From assembly GCA_002591725.1 (NCBI GenBank), contig NJAL01000005.1, positions 62,001 to 126,000 on the forward strand: a stretch of DNA of 64,000 bases, given 5' to 3'. Source of the DNA: Candidatus Didemnitutus mandela (GTDB taxonomy: Bacteria > Verrucomicrobiota > Verrucomicrobiia > Opitutales > Opitutaceae). The position numbers and the translations under genes were made by a program. Shown piece after piece: positions 34,725 through 45,401 of this stretch; the first letter of the stretch is position 1; each line of letters starts with the position of its first letter. The notes below the pieces were generated by a model that was not told the origin of the DNA, searched no databases, and saw nothing but the letters and a program-made list of their open reading frames with translations.

Positions 34725-35828
34725 ATGCTAAAAACTGGTATCGTCGGTTTGCCCAACGTCGGCAAATCGACCCTTTTCAATGCACTTACCTGCTCCCGCA
34801 AGGCCGAAGCAGCCAATTACCCGTTTTGTACTATCGATCCAAACTTCGGAGTTGTTACTGTTCCGGACGACCGCCTCGCTGTTTTGCAAAAGATCGCAAA
34901 GACCAGCGTTGTCATTCCGGCCGCAATCGAATTTGTCGACATCGCTGGCCTCGTAGCGGGCGCGAGCAAAGGCGAAGGTCTCGGCAATCGATTTCTTGCC
35001 AACATCCGCGAGGTCGACGCGATCCTTCAGGTTGTACGCTGTTTCGAAGACTCGGACGTGGTGCACACGATGTGCGCAATTGATCCCTTGCACGACATCG
35101 AGGTGATAACCACTGAACTCGTGCTTGCTGATTTGGAGATCGTGGCCAAACATATCGAGAAACTTAAGAAAAAAGCCAAGTCGGGAAACAAGGAAGCGCA
35201 AGCCGAGCTCGTTGTGTTTCAAAAGCTTGAGCTGCATCTCAACGCCGGGAAAACTGCTAACACTTTTCGGGGTACCGATTACGAGAAAGCGCTGGTGAAA
35301 CTCCTTCAGCTGCTAACCGCAAAACCTGTGCTCTTCGCTTGTAATGTTGCCGAGTCTGACCTCGCTACCGTTGAGCAAAATTCGTTTGTGCAAAAAGTGG
35401 CGGACTATGTGCGCACACACCACGGTGCCGCCTATGTTCCGATCAGCGCCAAAATTGAGGCCGAGCTCATTGATCTACCGCCCGAGGAAGCAAAGACATT
35501 TCTCCAGAATATCGGCGCGGCCGACTCCGGCGTTTCTGCACTCATCCGTGCTACCTATGGCTTGCTGGGTCTCCAAACTTATTTTACTGCGAGCGAAAAA
35601 GAGGTCCGCGCGTGGACGATCAAGGTCGGTCGTAAAGCCCCGCAGGCAGCCGGTGTGATCCATACCGATTTTGAAAAAGGCTTCATTAAAGCAGAAGTGG
35701 TGAGTTACGCCGACCTGTCCTCGCTTGGATCCGTTGCGGCCGCACGCAATGCCGGGAAATATCGTCTCGAAGGGAAACACTATGTTTTTTTCGATGGCGA
35801 CGTCGCGCTCTTCCACTTCAACAACTAA
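34725..35828 (+). CDS. ychF: Redox-regulated ATPase YchF (Obg family)
   Basis: This 367-residue Obg-like ATPase binds ribosomes and is thought to act in translation quality control and stress response. The P-loop is GLPNVGKST (residues 8-16), followed by the YPFCTIDPN switch region and [17 protein letters not shown] (G3). A helical insertion (about 130-170) and the CNVAE motif come next. The C-terminal TGS domain has [20 protein letters not shown], and the protein ends [15 protein letters not shown], close to the usual GDVxxFRFNV end. It is divergent from rpsP. Confidence 0.96.
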   Translation: MLKTGIVGLPNVGKSTLFNALTCSRKAEAANYPFCTIDPNFGVVTVPDDRLAVLQKIAKTSVVIPAAIEFVDIAGLVAGASKGEGLGNRFLANIREVDAILQVVRCFEDSDVVHTMCAIDPLHDIEVITTELVLADLEIVAKHIEKLKKKAKSGNKEAQAELVVFQKLELHLNAGKTANTFRGTDYEKALVKLLQLLTAKPVLFACNVAESDLATVEQNSFVQKVADYVRTHHGAAYVPISAKIEAELIDLPPEEAKTFLQNIGAADSGVSALIRATYGLLGLQTYFTASEKEVRAWTIKVGRKAPQAAGVIHTDFEKGFIKAEVVSYADLSSLGSVAAARNAGKYRLEGKHYVFFDGDVALFHFNN

Positions 35829-35959
35829 ATCGCATTCCCTAACCATTCAAGAATTGATCGTTAATCATTTTTAATCGCTGCGCAATAATTGGAACCAAAG
35901 CTTCAATTTTCTGGCGACAGTTTCCTTGTCTGGCCAGCTTATAGCTTATGTATCTGCTA

Positions 35960-37060
35960 CAAAGACGGCTACGTTGTTTTGGTGTTGAACTTGAACTTTA
36001 ACTGCTCGACTGGATGTGGCGTCGGAACTCGGAGCCGATACCAACGGTAAAGCTGTAGGTTTAGGAGCGAGTAGTGTCCAGCGGCAACTGGAGCATCATT
36101 TCAAGTCACAAGGTGTTGTTTTGCTAACTAATACTAATGGGCACGGTGAACTAATGGGCACGGTGACCACGAAAAATGGTCCAACGGCAATGTTGCCGTC
36201 TTCAGCTCGGGCACGGACACCCCTAGCGGTTATATGCAATTATAATTACACGCCATTACTGTCGGCAGCGGCATCTCGGTTACCACAGTAAGCATTCAAG
36301 AAGGCACTTATTTACCTTCACTGTTGCCTCCCGGTCTCACCACAAAAAACTCCAACACATAGCTCGCCGGCTCCGGTGGTCTGGATAAACAACAATTGGG
36401 GTACCGGTACCACCACCGTTTCGACCGGCACGTTGTAACTCGGAGACTCGAACACTCACTTTTCTTCTTCAGCACTTGTCGTCAACTTGGGAGTCACCTT
36501 TACCTTTTTCGGCTTTTAGCAAACATTGCGATACCATTGCCGGCGCCGGTTCAACTAGTCTCGGTTTCGGAGGCAAGCCTCACTATCTCTTCAAACTCTG
36601 GTAGCTTGACTTTTGGCGGCTCGTTTCCGTGGCCGGGAACGGCTACGAAAGAGGGGCTGGCATGCTCAAAACCTGAATCTAGAAACACTCCTTTGGGCGA
36701 CACCCCATATTGGCAGAAGACACGTTGCAGCTCAGCGGATAGATTCTTAAACTTCGACAGATTGGAGATCACCGGCGCCAGCGTTATCTTCAACGCTGCA
36801 GATTTCAGCATATCCCTACAGGGTGTTACATTCGCAATTTTGAATCTCTAAGACGGCTTCGACTATTTCTATTTCTACAAGCGCAATTGGATCGGAGCAT
36901 ATAAGTAATTAATAAAAAATATCTTACGATTTTTAAGGCCACGTCTGTGCCCGAGCTCGTTACTTTCAGGTCTTTTCTCGTTCGCCAGCCTCCTCTCCTT
37001 CTTCGGCTAGCACTGCCCCAGCGGCGAAAACGGCTCAACTGCCGAGACAATCGCCTAAGT
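35960..37060 (+). pseudogene. PEP-CTERM / autotransporter-associated beta-repeat protein relic
   Basis: Plus-strand pieces read like the glycine/serine/threonine-rich repeats of autotransporter-associated beta-strand proteins. These include NNWGTGTTTVSTGTL (36390-36440), LVVNLGVTFTF (36475), LTISSNSGSLTFGGSF (36585-36630) and GTATKEG. Relatives commonly show GTTTVSAGTLQLG and GGLTKTGAGTL at these places. The 3' end at 36940-37030 reads SVPELVTF followed in another frame by FASLLSFFG and then RRRKR. This resembles a PEP-CTERM sorting tail (VPEPxTxxL, hydrophobic helix, Arg-rich end) with the diagnostic Pro lost. Such surface proteins are frequent in Verrucomicrobiota. A perfect 17-bp tandem duplication lies near the 5' end. 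Confidence 0.6.
36133..36166. repeat. 17-bp perfect tandem duplication
   Basis: ACTAATGGGCACGGTGA is repeated directly (36133-36149 and 36150-36166) in the beta-repeat protein relic. It shifts the reading frame. Confidence 0.9.
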
Positions 37061-39430
37061 GCGTCATACCCGCGGCCACACACTGGTCGCGACGAGTTTT
37101 GGCTGCATAACTCAATAGCGGCGCGCAACACATCCGTCATCTGTTCCAACGTCAGACTCGCCATCCACTTGCGTTTGCTCCAGCAAAAACAACGCATGCA
37201 TAAAGCTGTTACACACACCCTTTAGTTTCGGCAATTTGCCCACCAAGACATAGAAAGCATGTATTATTGCACACAAAGGATCAGGATCCCACTGCCTGCG
37301 ATATGTTATGTTCATGCGAGCCTCCCTCGATCCCCGGGATCGAGGTTGACATCACTTTGATTGACAAGGCGCTCCAGTGAGCCGAGCCGCAGTTGGTCCA
37401 TCTCAAACGATCGGTCGGTCTACCGGCTGCCGTTCCGCATTGCCAGGAATGCTTGGATTGTCGACATTGATTTTTGCTCGTTCCAGCACCATTTTTGTTC
37501 GACTGGTTTACATGGCCCATGCAAACTGCGAGTCTGTGGCGATGCTCTTTGCGCAGCCGCCGCAACTCTAGGATTACCCTGCCGAAGGTATACGGCAGAG
37601 GAGTTCCCTCCACCCCTACCAATCTCGACGCCATACAGCTCGGCGCGCACTTTCCATAAATTGATGGCTTCGTTCCCAAATGGTTCAAATCTCCGTCATC
37701 AATACAACTTCGGTTGGATGATTTTTTGAAAAAATTTTCGATTTGTTCGACCAGTTTCTCGTGATTTAAAAGCGGTAGACCGTAAAACACGTTAGCGAAC
37801 CACGTTCGCCGTCAATGTCGCGAATCCGATGGGCTCGCGATCTTTTACCGCAGGGCGTTTGTCCTTCAACTCAAGCAGCATTTCCGATGCGATGTTAAAG
37901 TTAAGCCGCTATCGGTTTTATCAGCGTCCCTGCAGCAGCCCAAGAGCGTTTCAATCGCCTCCATGATTGCGAGATCGCCGTGATGCTGCTGTTGGACTAC
38001 CAGTGGCGCAGCCAGACTCCGCCTGTGGTGGACTGTGCGAAGACATTTTTTATTCATATCGTGAAAAACGCCATTCCTACTCACTAAACCATTACCGTTA
38101 CGAATGGAAGCTTCGTCGGCGGTACACTACACTCTCCACGCGCCGCAACCGCAATTTTGCGGGCGCCCGATGCCGAAAAATGTCCCCGAACCCGAGCCCT
38201 GCGAGCATATGCGAAAAAAAATAACACTTATTTGAATGTCTGCGAACAACCGTTCGCTTTCAATGCACAAACATGACCGCGTGTGCTCGTTTCACGCATA
38301 GCGCTGCTACAGTGGCGACAGTCGCGCCCAAAACCAGGGGGGGATACCGAGAGCCTCCTGCTTCGGATCGGCGGTGAAAATGTTTTCAAAATTGATTCGA
38401 CTCAGCACTAACGTTCTAGCTGCCGCGATTGCCGGCACAAGCAAACGCTGGCAAAAACAGGTGGTTCCCAAAATTTCGGCCGACAGATCTCCTTCGCTCA
38501 TCAGCATGCTCTGCTCTATATAATGCCTGGCATGGGCCCCTGGTTCCTGTCAGGGCCACCAGAACGCAGAACGGGCGCGAGGTAACGGCAACCGGTCGTC
38601 CCCCAGGCCCGAAGGCATTTCCCCAACAAAAGACTATTGCAAACAAGGTCCAAAGAGCGGAGCCCTTGCCGCGCAGACGACCCTATTCCAGCGCCACCAG
38701 TTCCGAAATGAAGACATAAATTATGTCGTAGAAAGACTCTACCTCTACCATCAGCAAATTCACTTCTCCCTACATTTTGGGCGCGGCCTGTGCGATCCGC
38801 TTGATCAAGCCGTCACAGCTGCCAACCGCGGCAGTCTCGATACCCCGAAGGTATCATACCTCAGATCAGATACCGATCTCGAGCTTTAGGGAGTCGGGGA
38901 AGCTCTTTATATTTATAAATAGAACACCCCTCTCCCCCGATCGCGATAAATATTCCTGACCGAAAAATTCCCCATATTTTCTCCAGGAGCGTGCCCATGA
39001 ATCGCGATAACGGTTTCTTCGGGCAACTTCGCCGTGTTTCGCGCAGGCCATACCCTCTGCAACCGGACCACCAACGGTCGTACTGCCATCCAGGTACCTA
39101 CTGATATTCTCACGTCAAACACGGCGGCGATTGTATCGCGCCACCGTGTAGAGCATAGAGCAAAATGCCCCTTTCCGTTGTTATTGCCTTTATTCGCTGG
39201 ATCAGCGTAACTGCTCGCTTTCGCAATTCATGCCGTTATAAAAGCCCGATCAACGGCAACACCATGTAGCGACTTTCGACAAAGTATTTTCCAAACAACG
39301 TCACTTTTCTGATTGGCCGACAATCCAAATATATCTCGTCACCAAATCGGTTGCGAACACGACGAGTAATTTATTCCAACACAGCACAGAAAAGACCACG
39401 AAAATTATCAATTCTCAAGAATTTTATCGT
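37060..39430. other. Decayed DNA, unassigned
   Basis: I cannot name any gene in these 2.4 kb. The plus strand has protein-like scraps such as ITVTNGSFVGGTLHSP (about 38090-38140), which hint at a threonine/glycine-rich surface protein like the preceding relic. A perfect inverted repeat with 10-bp arms (CCTCGATCCC and GGGATCGAGG around a single C) occupies 37325-37345. No RNA gene was seen. Confidence 0.45.
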
Positions 39431-39439
39431 GACGAGAGT

Positions 39440-40195
39440 ATCTGCAGCTCCACTCCGATGGAGCGAAACCGATCGCACACAGTGCTTGTGCAAACGCTTC
39501 CGCATATAGCGTTATCACCATGGAGGTACAATTGAGGTATGCAGTCTTTGCCAAGTACAGCTCTTTCTCTGGGAGCCACCACACTTGAACTGGCTGCTTC
39601 TTCAGAATCTAGTTCACCGTGTAGAACGAGACGTGCCATCGTCACTATAGCGCCGACCTACAAAAATCTCGTGAGCAAAATGCACGCCGACCGGCTTGCG
39701 TCGCGTTGTCGGAACAGCTTTCGGCAAGGCCGAACAGCCACAGATCGCTTCACACTGTCCTCAGCATAACTTCCGCAATTTCCAGCCACACGCCGCCAAG
39801 TTATAGAATGCTCTGTTTCGTTTCACGTGCCACACCACGGCACCAACTTTCGTTGTGAGACTTTGCAAAAGCTGCGTCTGGTCGGCGGCAAAAATTGGCA
39901 AGTAGCATCTGCGTTCACAAGGGATTTACAGCGGCCGACGTGCTTGCGATCGCCAAATATGGGATGAGACCAATTCGCCACGCCAGATGACTTGGCGAGT
40001 TGCACCATTGCCCTCATCGTTGCCCCGCTCCCGACATGCGCACCACAAACGACATTGCCCGATGCGATGAGCGACATCGGGCTCTGCGTCCTGGTTGGCT
40101 TCTTCACTCAGGTAGCAGCTGAGGTCGGTCCAAAATGTTCGCTAAACGGTGGTTTTGACCAGCCCCATGCTGGCCAGATTCAAATCGTACTATTA
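39440..40195 (-). pseudogene. pxpA: 5-oxoprolinase subunit A relic (LamB/YcsF family)
   Basis: On the minus strand, near the 5' end, is NVVCGAHVGSGATMRAMVQL, followed by AKSSGVA (40050-39970). IFGDRKH, CQF and, after a shift, TQLLQSL and VGAVVWHVK come next, then GVHFAHEIFVGRRYSDDGT (about 39690-39640). The family pattern is NIACGFHAGDPxTMRxTVxLA, GAHPxFxDRxGFGRR, HVKPHGALYN, and FADRRYxxDG. The substitutions (FHAGDP to AHVGSG) and several shifts show decay. PxpA works with PxpB and PxpC to open 5-oxoproline to glutamate. The relic of PxpC lies directly upstream. Confidence 0.75.
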
Positions 40196-40199
40196 CCGC

Positions 40200-40870
40200 A
40201 GATAAAAACGTATTCGTAGACTTGTAGACTTGAGCGAAACTTCCTCCAAGCACACGAAATCGCCCGGTCGTAGTTGTGCAGCTTGCTACTGCTACGGCTG
40301 CAATTTTTGGATAACTACCGGTCGTCTGGCCGCTCGCCAACAAAACAATCAATTGGTCAGAAACGGAAACTTGCACGACACCGATTTTGACCTCATTGGA
40401 GACGAAGTTTGCGCGGCTCACGCAACACCAGTGGGGTTTAATCGAGCTATACGCCCATATTTTTGCGCACTTTAGTCACTTGCTACGTGTTTTTCAAAAA
40501 TTTTTGCACGTTGGTGGGAAACTAATTCTATCTTGCCCCGTACACAACACGTAGCGCGTCTGCCCACTTTCCTAAATATTTTCGGCTGCGATTCTCGGCG
40601 GTATGGGGGCCGACGAGTGAGAAGAGGAGCCTCAAAGCCTTCTGCGACGGCCAGCAAAATGCGCAAAACCGCGTGGCGTACGGGCACAAAATGAGATTGC
40701 TTCCTCCACCATGACACGCACATCTCGATTGGACGAGCAAAGGCTCGCTATCCAGCATCACTTCGAACGGTGTTCCATACAAGTTACTAATGGTTACTAG
40801 TGCGCTGTCTATGGTTCGGCTGACAACGGTCCCAAACTGCTGGTATCGGTCGAAGAATTTCCGTAATCAT
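40200..40870 (-). pseudogene. pxpC: 5-oxoprolinase subunit C relic (KipA family)
   Basis: Minus-strand fragments include SDQLIVLLASGQTTGSYPKI followed by AAVA (40360-40290), resembling QPIVLLADAQTTGGYPRIGVVA of the biotin-dependent carboxyltransferase-like KipA/PxpC family. Upstream are VPVRHAVLRILLAVAEGFEA (40690-40630), matching GPVRHGAYRYLAVAGGFDVP, and GKWADALRVVYGAR, matching RKGDxL. Frameshifts and stops are frequent. The order pxpC then pxpA on one strand agrees with known pxpBCA operons. Confidence 0.7.
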
Positions 40871-40879
40871 GATCGCCTC

Positions 40880-41180
40880 CCACCTTTCGCGCAAACCTTT
40901 TAACCTAGATTGGGCGGGGATCCTATGCAATCACCAGATTGAAACAAAGCTAGCTGCTCTGCCTCGGTCGAAATAATCACCAGTGTATTGGTTCAATGGG
41001 ATTCAACAATCTGGTGTCCTGAACGGGGTAGAACCCTGTTCGCTCATCGGCTATGTCCACTGATTAAGATTTTACCTAAAGTTGCAAAGCTGCGGCGTTG
41101 TCAGCTACTTCGACAACCCATCAAGATAAAAGAAAAAATCCGGAACAAGCTCCACGAGATAAATTAATAGTCGACGCTGT
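40880..41180 (-). pseudogene. Possible 5-oxoprolinase subunit B (KipI) remnant
   Basis: Upstream of the pxpC relic on the same strand, a fragment ending TLVIISTEAEQLALFQSGDC could be the C-terminal end of a KipI/PxpB protein, where a P-x-L-x-x-G-D motif precedes the stop. The rest of the gene is unreadable. The call rests mainly on operon position. Confidence 0.3.
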
Positions 41181-41740
41181 GTATGTGGGGCGCTATCGTT
41201 TCTTCTTCCGAAACGCCCGCATGTTTGGCCACCTTGGATAAGATTCGGCCCGAATTTCCCACGATAGAGCGCTACACTTCGACGGTCTGTTTCTTACTCG
41301 CCTCCCTGGGAAACCCTGGGAAAGGGGGTTTTTCGGTTCGCTTCGCTTCCTTAGCTTGCTTGCGAGCTAACATAATAATTTTCGTCAGCAGTCTAACTGC
41401 TGCAAGCACAAGTTTGATATTGTAAGTATGCTTACGATCGTGTAAGCAAACAGGAATATCTAGTCTTACGAAAAGAAACTAGTCATCAACACGTTCGCTA
41501 CTACCTGCACGCGACCACACGTTGCATCACTAGTCTTTGCACTTACACCTAAACTGACAGCGATGGCCGAATTGCCTATCGATGTATGTTTGTATGCGTT
41601 TCTTTTAGAGCCATCAACCCAATGGTAGGAAAAATTCTATCTCATCTAAAAATGAAAAGCGATTTCCCTCGCAATTGCTAATTGCCCTTAAACTTCTGCT
41701 GCTGGTTTACGGGATAGGATTTGCCCTTTTCCCCAGCAGT
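41180..41740. other. Decayed DNA, nothing recognised
   Basis: A plus-strand frame at 41183-41425 has no family resemblance. A perfect 10-bp tandem duplication (CCCTGGGAAA) lies at 41304-41323. The rest is AT-rich. Confidence 0.4.
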
Positions 41741-42250
41741 GAAAGTTGTCCTTTCCATGGTTCTTCGCTTGATTATCAGTGCAGCTTTGCTGCTTATCTT
41801 GGAGCTCTCCGGTTGCCACGACAGCAACATCACCAACTACAGGGTGCCCAGGGAAAAACCGCCCAAATTTTCGCCCAGCTTATCCCATTATCCCACTGCC
41901 CCCAACGACTAACGGTTTTTGGTTCCGAACAATAGACCAATATGGATTGTGAAACCGAAACCGTTGGGTATGATGTCAAATGCAGCTTTGATGTGAAAGG
42001 TAAAAAAGCGGCCAATCTTTCTCTCTATCAAACCTTTTTCGGCGAACACCGGCGGACTTTTGGCTATTATCAATCACTGGCGCCGCCAGATTGGCGTTGC
42101 TGCGTTTTTTGGGATCGATCTGGTGGCCAACTGTGATATCGGGGACATCGCTGGCAGTGCCACTGACAAGCCCACCTTACTACGCGCTTCCTTGACACTA
42201 TCCTACTGCGCAACAGCGAAACTTGTTTTTAAAAATGATGGGACCTGACA
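41740..42250 (+). pseudogene. Lipoprotein relic upstream of resB
   Basis: The frame opens MVLRLIISAALLLILELSGC, a clear lipoprotein signal with lipobox LSGC. Later pieces in other frames read LVPNN, PLGMMSNA, FDVKGKKAANLSL, DTGGLLAIINHWRRQIGV and LTLSY. The phrase FPGDTGG-LANxNRWRxQIGL occurs in a group of small bacterial lipoproteins with unknown function, and I believe this is one of them. At least three frameshifts kill it. It lies in the same direction as resB-ccsA and ends about 65 bases before resB, so it probably once led that operon. Confidence 0.5.
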
Positions 42251-42300
42251 CACTCACCACTTGCGAAAAGACTGCGTTTTCTGCCTTCCTATGCTTCATT

Positions 42301-42307
42301 GAGGAGG
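42301..42307 (+). promoter_or_regulatory. resB: Strong ribosome binding site of resB
   Basis: GAGGAGG lies eight bases before the ATG. It fixes the start, and it stands out because most retained genes here lack a clear Shine-Dalgarno sequence. Confidence 0.85.
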
Positions 42308-42315
42308 CGAAATAA

Positions 42316-43491
42316 ATGGCTCCGATCACTCGCCAGTTTCGCGACTTCTTCGTTTCCCTCAAACTTACGGTTGTTCTTCTCGCGCTTTCGATCGTCCTCG
42401 TTTTCTGGGCGACGCTCGAGCAAACGAAGGTGGGTATCTGGGGCGTTCAGCAGAAATTCTTCCACAGTCTTTTCGTGCTCTGGCAGATACCCAACACCTC
42501 GATTCCGATTCCGGTGTTTCCGGGCGGCTATTTCATTGGTGGCCTGCTGCTCATCAATCTCATTACGGCACACTTCTATCGCTTTAAGTTCGAATGGCAC
42601 AGAGCCGGTATTCAGCTCACACACTTTGGACTGATACTTCTCCTTCTCGGCGAACTTCTCACCGGTCTTTGGCAGCGCGAGAGCCAGATGCAAATTCACG
42701 TGAATGAGAGAAAAAGCTACACGGAGGATATTCGCTTTAACGAACTCGCGATAATTAACAAAACCGACCCAAAGTTAGACGATGTTGTCGCCATTTCTGA
42801 TTCGATTCTTTCGGATTCGAATCGCGTCATTCAACACCCGAAATTACCTTTTCAGGTAAAAGTCTGCTCCCATTATCCGAACGCCATGCTTCAGGTAAAG
42901 GAGCAGGTGCCTCCCAATTTCATACCGGCGCCGAATTTCTCCAACCAAGGTATTGGTCCTCGCCTCGCACTTTTCCCCATGAGCGTAACCTACAAGGAAA
43001 ATGATCGCAACGCGCCCGCCGCCGAAGTCGAGCTGATTGGCTCCGAAGGTTCGCTAGGTGTCTGGCTTGTCTCTGTGATGCTTAGCATCCCCCAGACTTT
43101 TGAATATCAGGGGCACACTTGGGAAGTTACACTGCGCTCGAAACGCTATTACGAACTACACTCGATCGAGTTGCTTAAGGTCACGCACGACGTCTATCCT
43201 GGCACTGACATTCCGAAGAACTTCTCGAGTTGTGTGCGCGTCAAAAGCAACGACGGTCATGACGATCGCGAAGTCTTTATTTACATGAACAACCCCCTGC
43301 GCTACCGGGGGCTTACTTACTATCAATACCAGATGGACGGTGCGAACGGGCTCAGTGTTTTTCAAGTTGTGCGCAACCCCAGCTGGATTCTTCCCTACAT
43401 TTCCTGTTTAATGATGAGCACTGGCCTCGTGATCCAATTTTGTCTACATCTTGTCGGTTTCCTCCGCTGCCGCCAGAAATCTGCTGCATGA
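42316..43491 (+). CDS. resB: Cytochrome c biogenesis protein ResB
   Basis: This 391-residue inner-membrane protein works with CcsA in system II cytochrome c maturation, delivering reduced haem to apocytochromes on the periplasmic side. Hydrophobic segments lie near residues 12-32, 75-95 and 102-120, with a long soluble periplasmic region (about 125-350) and a last membrane helix (about 358-380). The family-typical NNPLRYRGLTYYQYQMDG precedes the final helix. The ATG at 42316 has an excellent Shine-Dalgarno GAGGAGG eight bases upstream, one of the few strong ones in the window. Its stop overlaps the ccsA start as ATGA. Confidence 0.93.
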   Translation: MAPITRQFRDFFVSLKLTVVLLALSIVLVFWATLEQTKVGIWGVQQKFFHSLFVLWQIPNTSIPIPVFPGGYFIGGLLLINLITAHFYRFKFEWHRAGIQLTHFGLILLLLGELLTGLWQRESQMQIHVNERKSYTEDIRFNELAIINKTDPKLDDVVAISDSILSDSNRVIQHPKLPFQVKVCSHYPNAMLQVKEQVPPNFIPAPNFSNQGIGPRLALFPMSVTYKENDRNAPAAEVELIGSEGSLGVWLVSVMLSIPQTFEYQGHTWEVTLRSKRYYELHSIELLKVTHDVYPGTDIPKNFSSCVRVKSNDGHDDREVFIYMNNPLRYRGLTYYQYQMDGANGLSVFQVVRNPSWILPYISCLMMSTGLVIQFCLHLVGFLRCRQKSAA

Positions 43492-45401
43492 AAAAACTGA
43501 CTTTTCTCCTCATTTTGCTCACCAGCGTGGTTGTTCTCACCGCACCTTTCTTCGAAAGGCCGGCTTGTCCGAACGACTTCAACCTCGATGCCTTCGGCCG
43601 CATCCCGGTACTCGCCAACGGGCGCATCAAGCCTCTTGACACTGTCGCTCGCACCACGCTGCTTATGTTACAAGGCCGCCAGCGCGTTAGCGATTCCGAG
43701 AAAAGCGAACTGCTCACCAGCTCGCCTGTTGAATGGTTGGCCGACGTGCTTTTCGAGCCTGCACTTGCCGATACGTTCCCAACTTTCCGGATCGATTCGT
43801 CTGAGCTCCTCTCACTTCTCGGTGTCAGCGAGGAAGAAGCAAAAATCCACTACGACTCTGCCGGCAAGCGCACTATGGCCGCGCTCGGCTTTTTGCCTTC
43901 GACTAATTCGCGTTTTTCTTTCAAACAAATCGAATCGAAACTCGAAGAGCTCGACCGACAGAACAAGCTCGTTTGTCAAATCGACTCGCAAATGCGTTCT
44001 GTCTTCCAGCGTGCAGTTGTGCAGCTTGCTGACCGCGTAACGGTTTACCAGCGGCTAAAGTATAGTGCCCAAATTCCTGACACCCCCGACTTCCTTAACG
44101 AGCTTACTATCTTTCAAAGTGCGCTGCCCGCTGGGCAAACGGCTGTCGTTGCCAAACAAAAAGGCGTTGTGCACGACGAAAATTCCTTCAAGGCGATGGT
44201 CGAAATGGCCAAGCGTTATGGTGTGATGGACAAGCTCAGTTATCTTCTCGTCGTTCCCCCTTCGCCCCGGGAGCCAAAAAACAACTGGCACACTGCCGGC
44301 AATGCCATGCTCGGCACATTCGATTCCGGAAAAATCAATGCAGATGTTATGGCTTACGCTGCACTCGGCCACGCCTGGCGTGAGAAGCAGCCGCAGCAGT
44401 TCAATGAGGTGCTCCATCTTTTCCGCGAGCAGCTAGCGGAGCGCTTTGCTTCCGAAATGCATAAATGCGATGCCGAGGCTACCTTTAATCGAGCCAAACC
44501 GTTCTACTCGAGCATTACGCTCTATGTGCTCGCCTTCTTCCTTGCTATTTTTTCGTGGATGAAATGCCCAGATGTGCTCGCGCGCAGCGCACTTTGGACC
44601 GTTGTCCTCGCTTGGGTCGCTACGACGGCTGGCATTATCGCCCGCATGTGGCTCGAAGGCCGCCCGCCGGTCACAAACCTTTATTCCTCGGCTCTTTTTG
44701 TCGGTTGGGGTGCAATTGGACTCTGCCTTATTCTCGAGCATACCTATCGCAATGCCATTGGCTCCGCTGCCGCTGGCCTCATCGGATTTGGAACGCTCGT
44801 CATCGCCCACAATCTCTCTCTCAGCGGCGATACACTGGAAATGATGCGGGCGGTGCTCGATTCCAATTTCTGGCTGGCAACTCATGTCGTGGCCGTAACG
44901 ATTGGTTACGCGTCCACCTTTCTCGCTGGCTTTCTTGCATTGATTTATGTGATTCGCGGCGTGTTTACCAAATCACTGGGAAAGGTCACGGCTGACGCGC
45001 TTGCAAGCATGGTCTACGGTATCGTGTGCTTTGCGACCCTCTTTAGTCTGATCGGTACTGTACTTGGAGGCATCTGGGCCGACCAATCCTGGGGCCGTTT
45101 TTGGGGCTGGGATCCCAAGGAAAGCGGCGCGTTGATCATTGTCATTTGGAATGCGCTCATTCTTCACGCCCGCTGGGACGGCATGATCAAGCAACGCGGT
45201 CTCATGGCTCTTGCTCTTTTCGGCAACGTAGTTACGGGCTGGAGTTGGTTTGGTACAAACATGCTCGGCATCGGCCTCCACAGCTACGGTTTCATGGACG
45301 CTGCGTTTTACTGGCTGATCTCTTTCGCCGTCAGTCAGCTTGCTTTCATCGCTCTCGCTAATTTACCGTTGGACAAATGGCGCAGCTTCCGGAGCACCTG
45401 A
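43488..45401 (+). CDS. ccsA: Cytochrome c biogenesis protein CcsA (ResC)
   Basis: This 637-residue multi-spanning membrane protein forms the haem-handling partner of ResB. An N-terminal hydrophobic segment is followed by a large soluble region (about 30-345, beginning LDAFGRIPVLANGRIKPLDT). The C-terminal part from about residue 348 has eight or so helices. It carries the haem-handling tryptophan-rich motif WGRFWGWDPKE near residue 535, with flanking histidines (LATHVVAVTIGYAS and LHSYGF). The start is the ATG overlapping the resB stop; an upstream reading in this frame would lie within resB. The last 39 bases overlap the convergent aminotransferase gene. Retention shows that c-type cytochromes, hence respiration, still matter. 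Confidence 0.93.
   Translation: MKKLTFLLILLTSVVVLTAPFFERPACPNDFNLDAFGRIPVLANGRIKPLDTVARTTLLMLQGRQRVSDSEKSELLTSSPVEWLADVLFEPALADTFPTFRIDSSELLSLLGVSEEEAKIHYDSAGKRTMAALGFLPSTNSRFSFKQIESKLEELDRQNKLVCQIDSQMRSVFQRAVVQLADRVTVYQRLKYSAQIPDTPDFLNELTIFQSALPAGQTAVVAKQKGVVHDENSFKAMVEMAKRYGVMDKLSYLLVVPPSPREPKNNWHTAGNAMLGTFDSGKINADVMAYAALGHAWREKQPQQFNEVLHLFREQLAERFASEMHKCDAEATFNRAKPFYSSITLYVLAFFLAIFSWMKCPDVLARSALWTVVLAWVATTAGIIARMWLEGRPPVTNLYSSALFVGWGAIGLCLILEHTYRNAIGSAAAGLIGFGTLVIAHNLSLSGDTLEMMRAVLDSNFWLATHVVAVTIGYASTFLAGFLALIYVIRGVFTKSLGKVTADALASMVYGIVCFATLFSLIGTVLGGIWADQSWGRFWGWDPKESGALIIVIWNALILHARWDGMIKQRGLMALALFGNVVTGWSWFGTNMLGIGLHSYGFMDAAFYWLISFAVSQLAFIALANLPLDKWRSFRST

Noticed and set aside
43531..44040. 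Plus-strand 169-codon frame within ccsA
   Set aside because: It lies fully inside ccsA in another frame and is Ser/Arg-rich without any motif.
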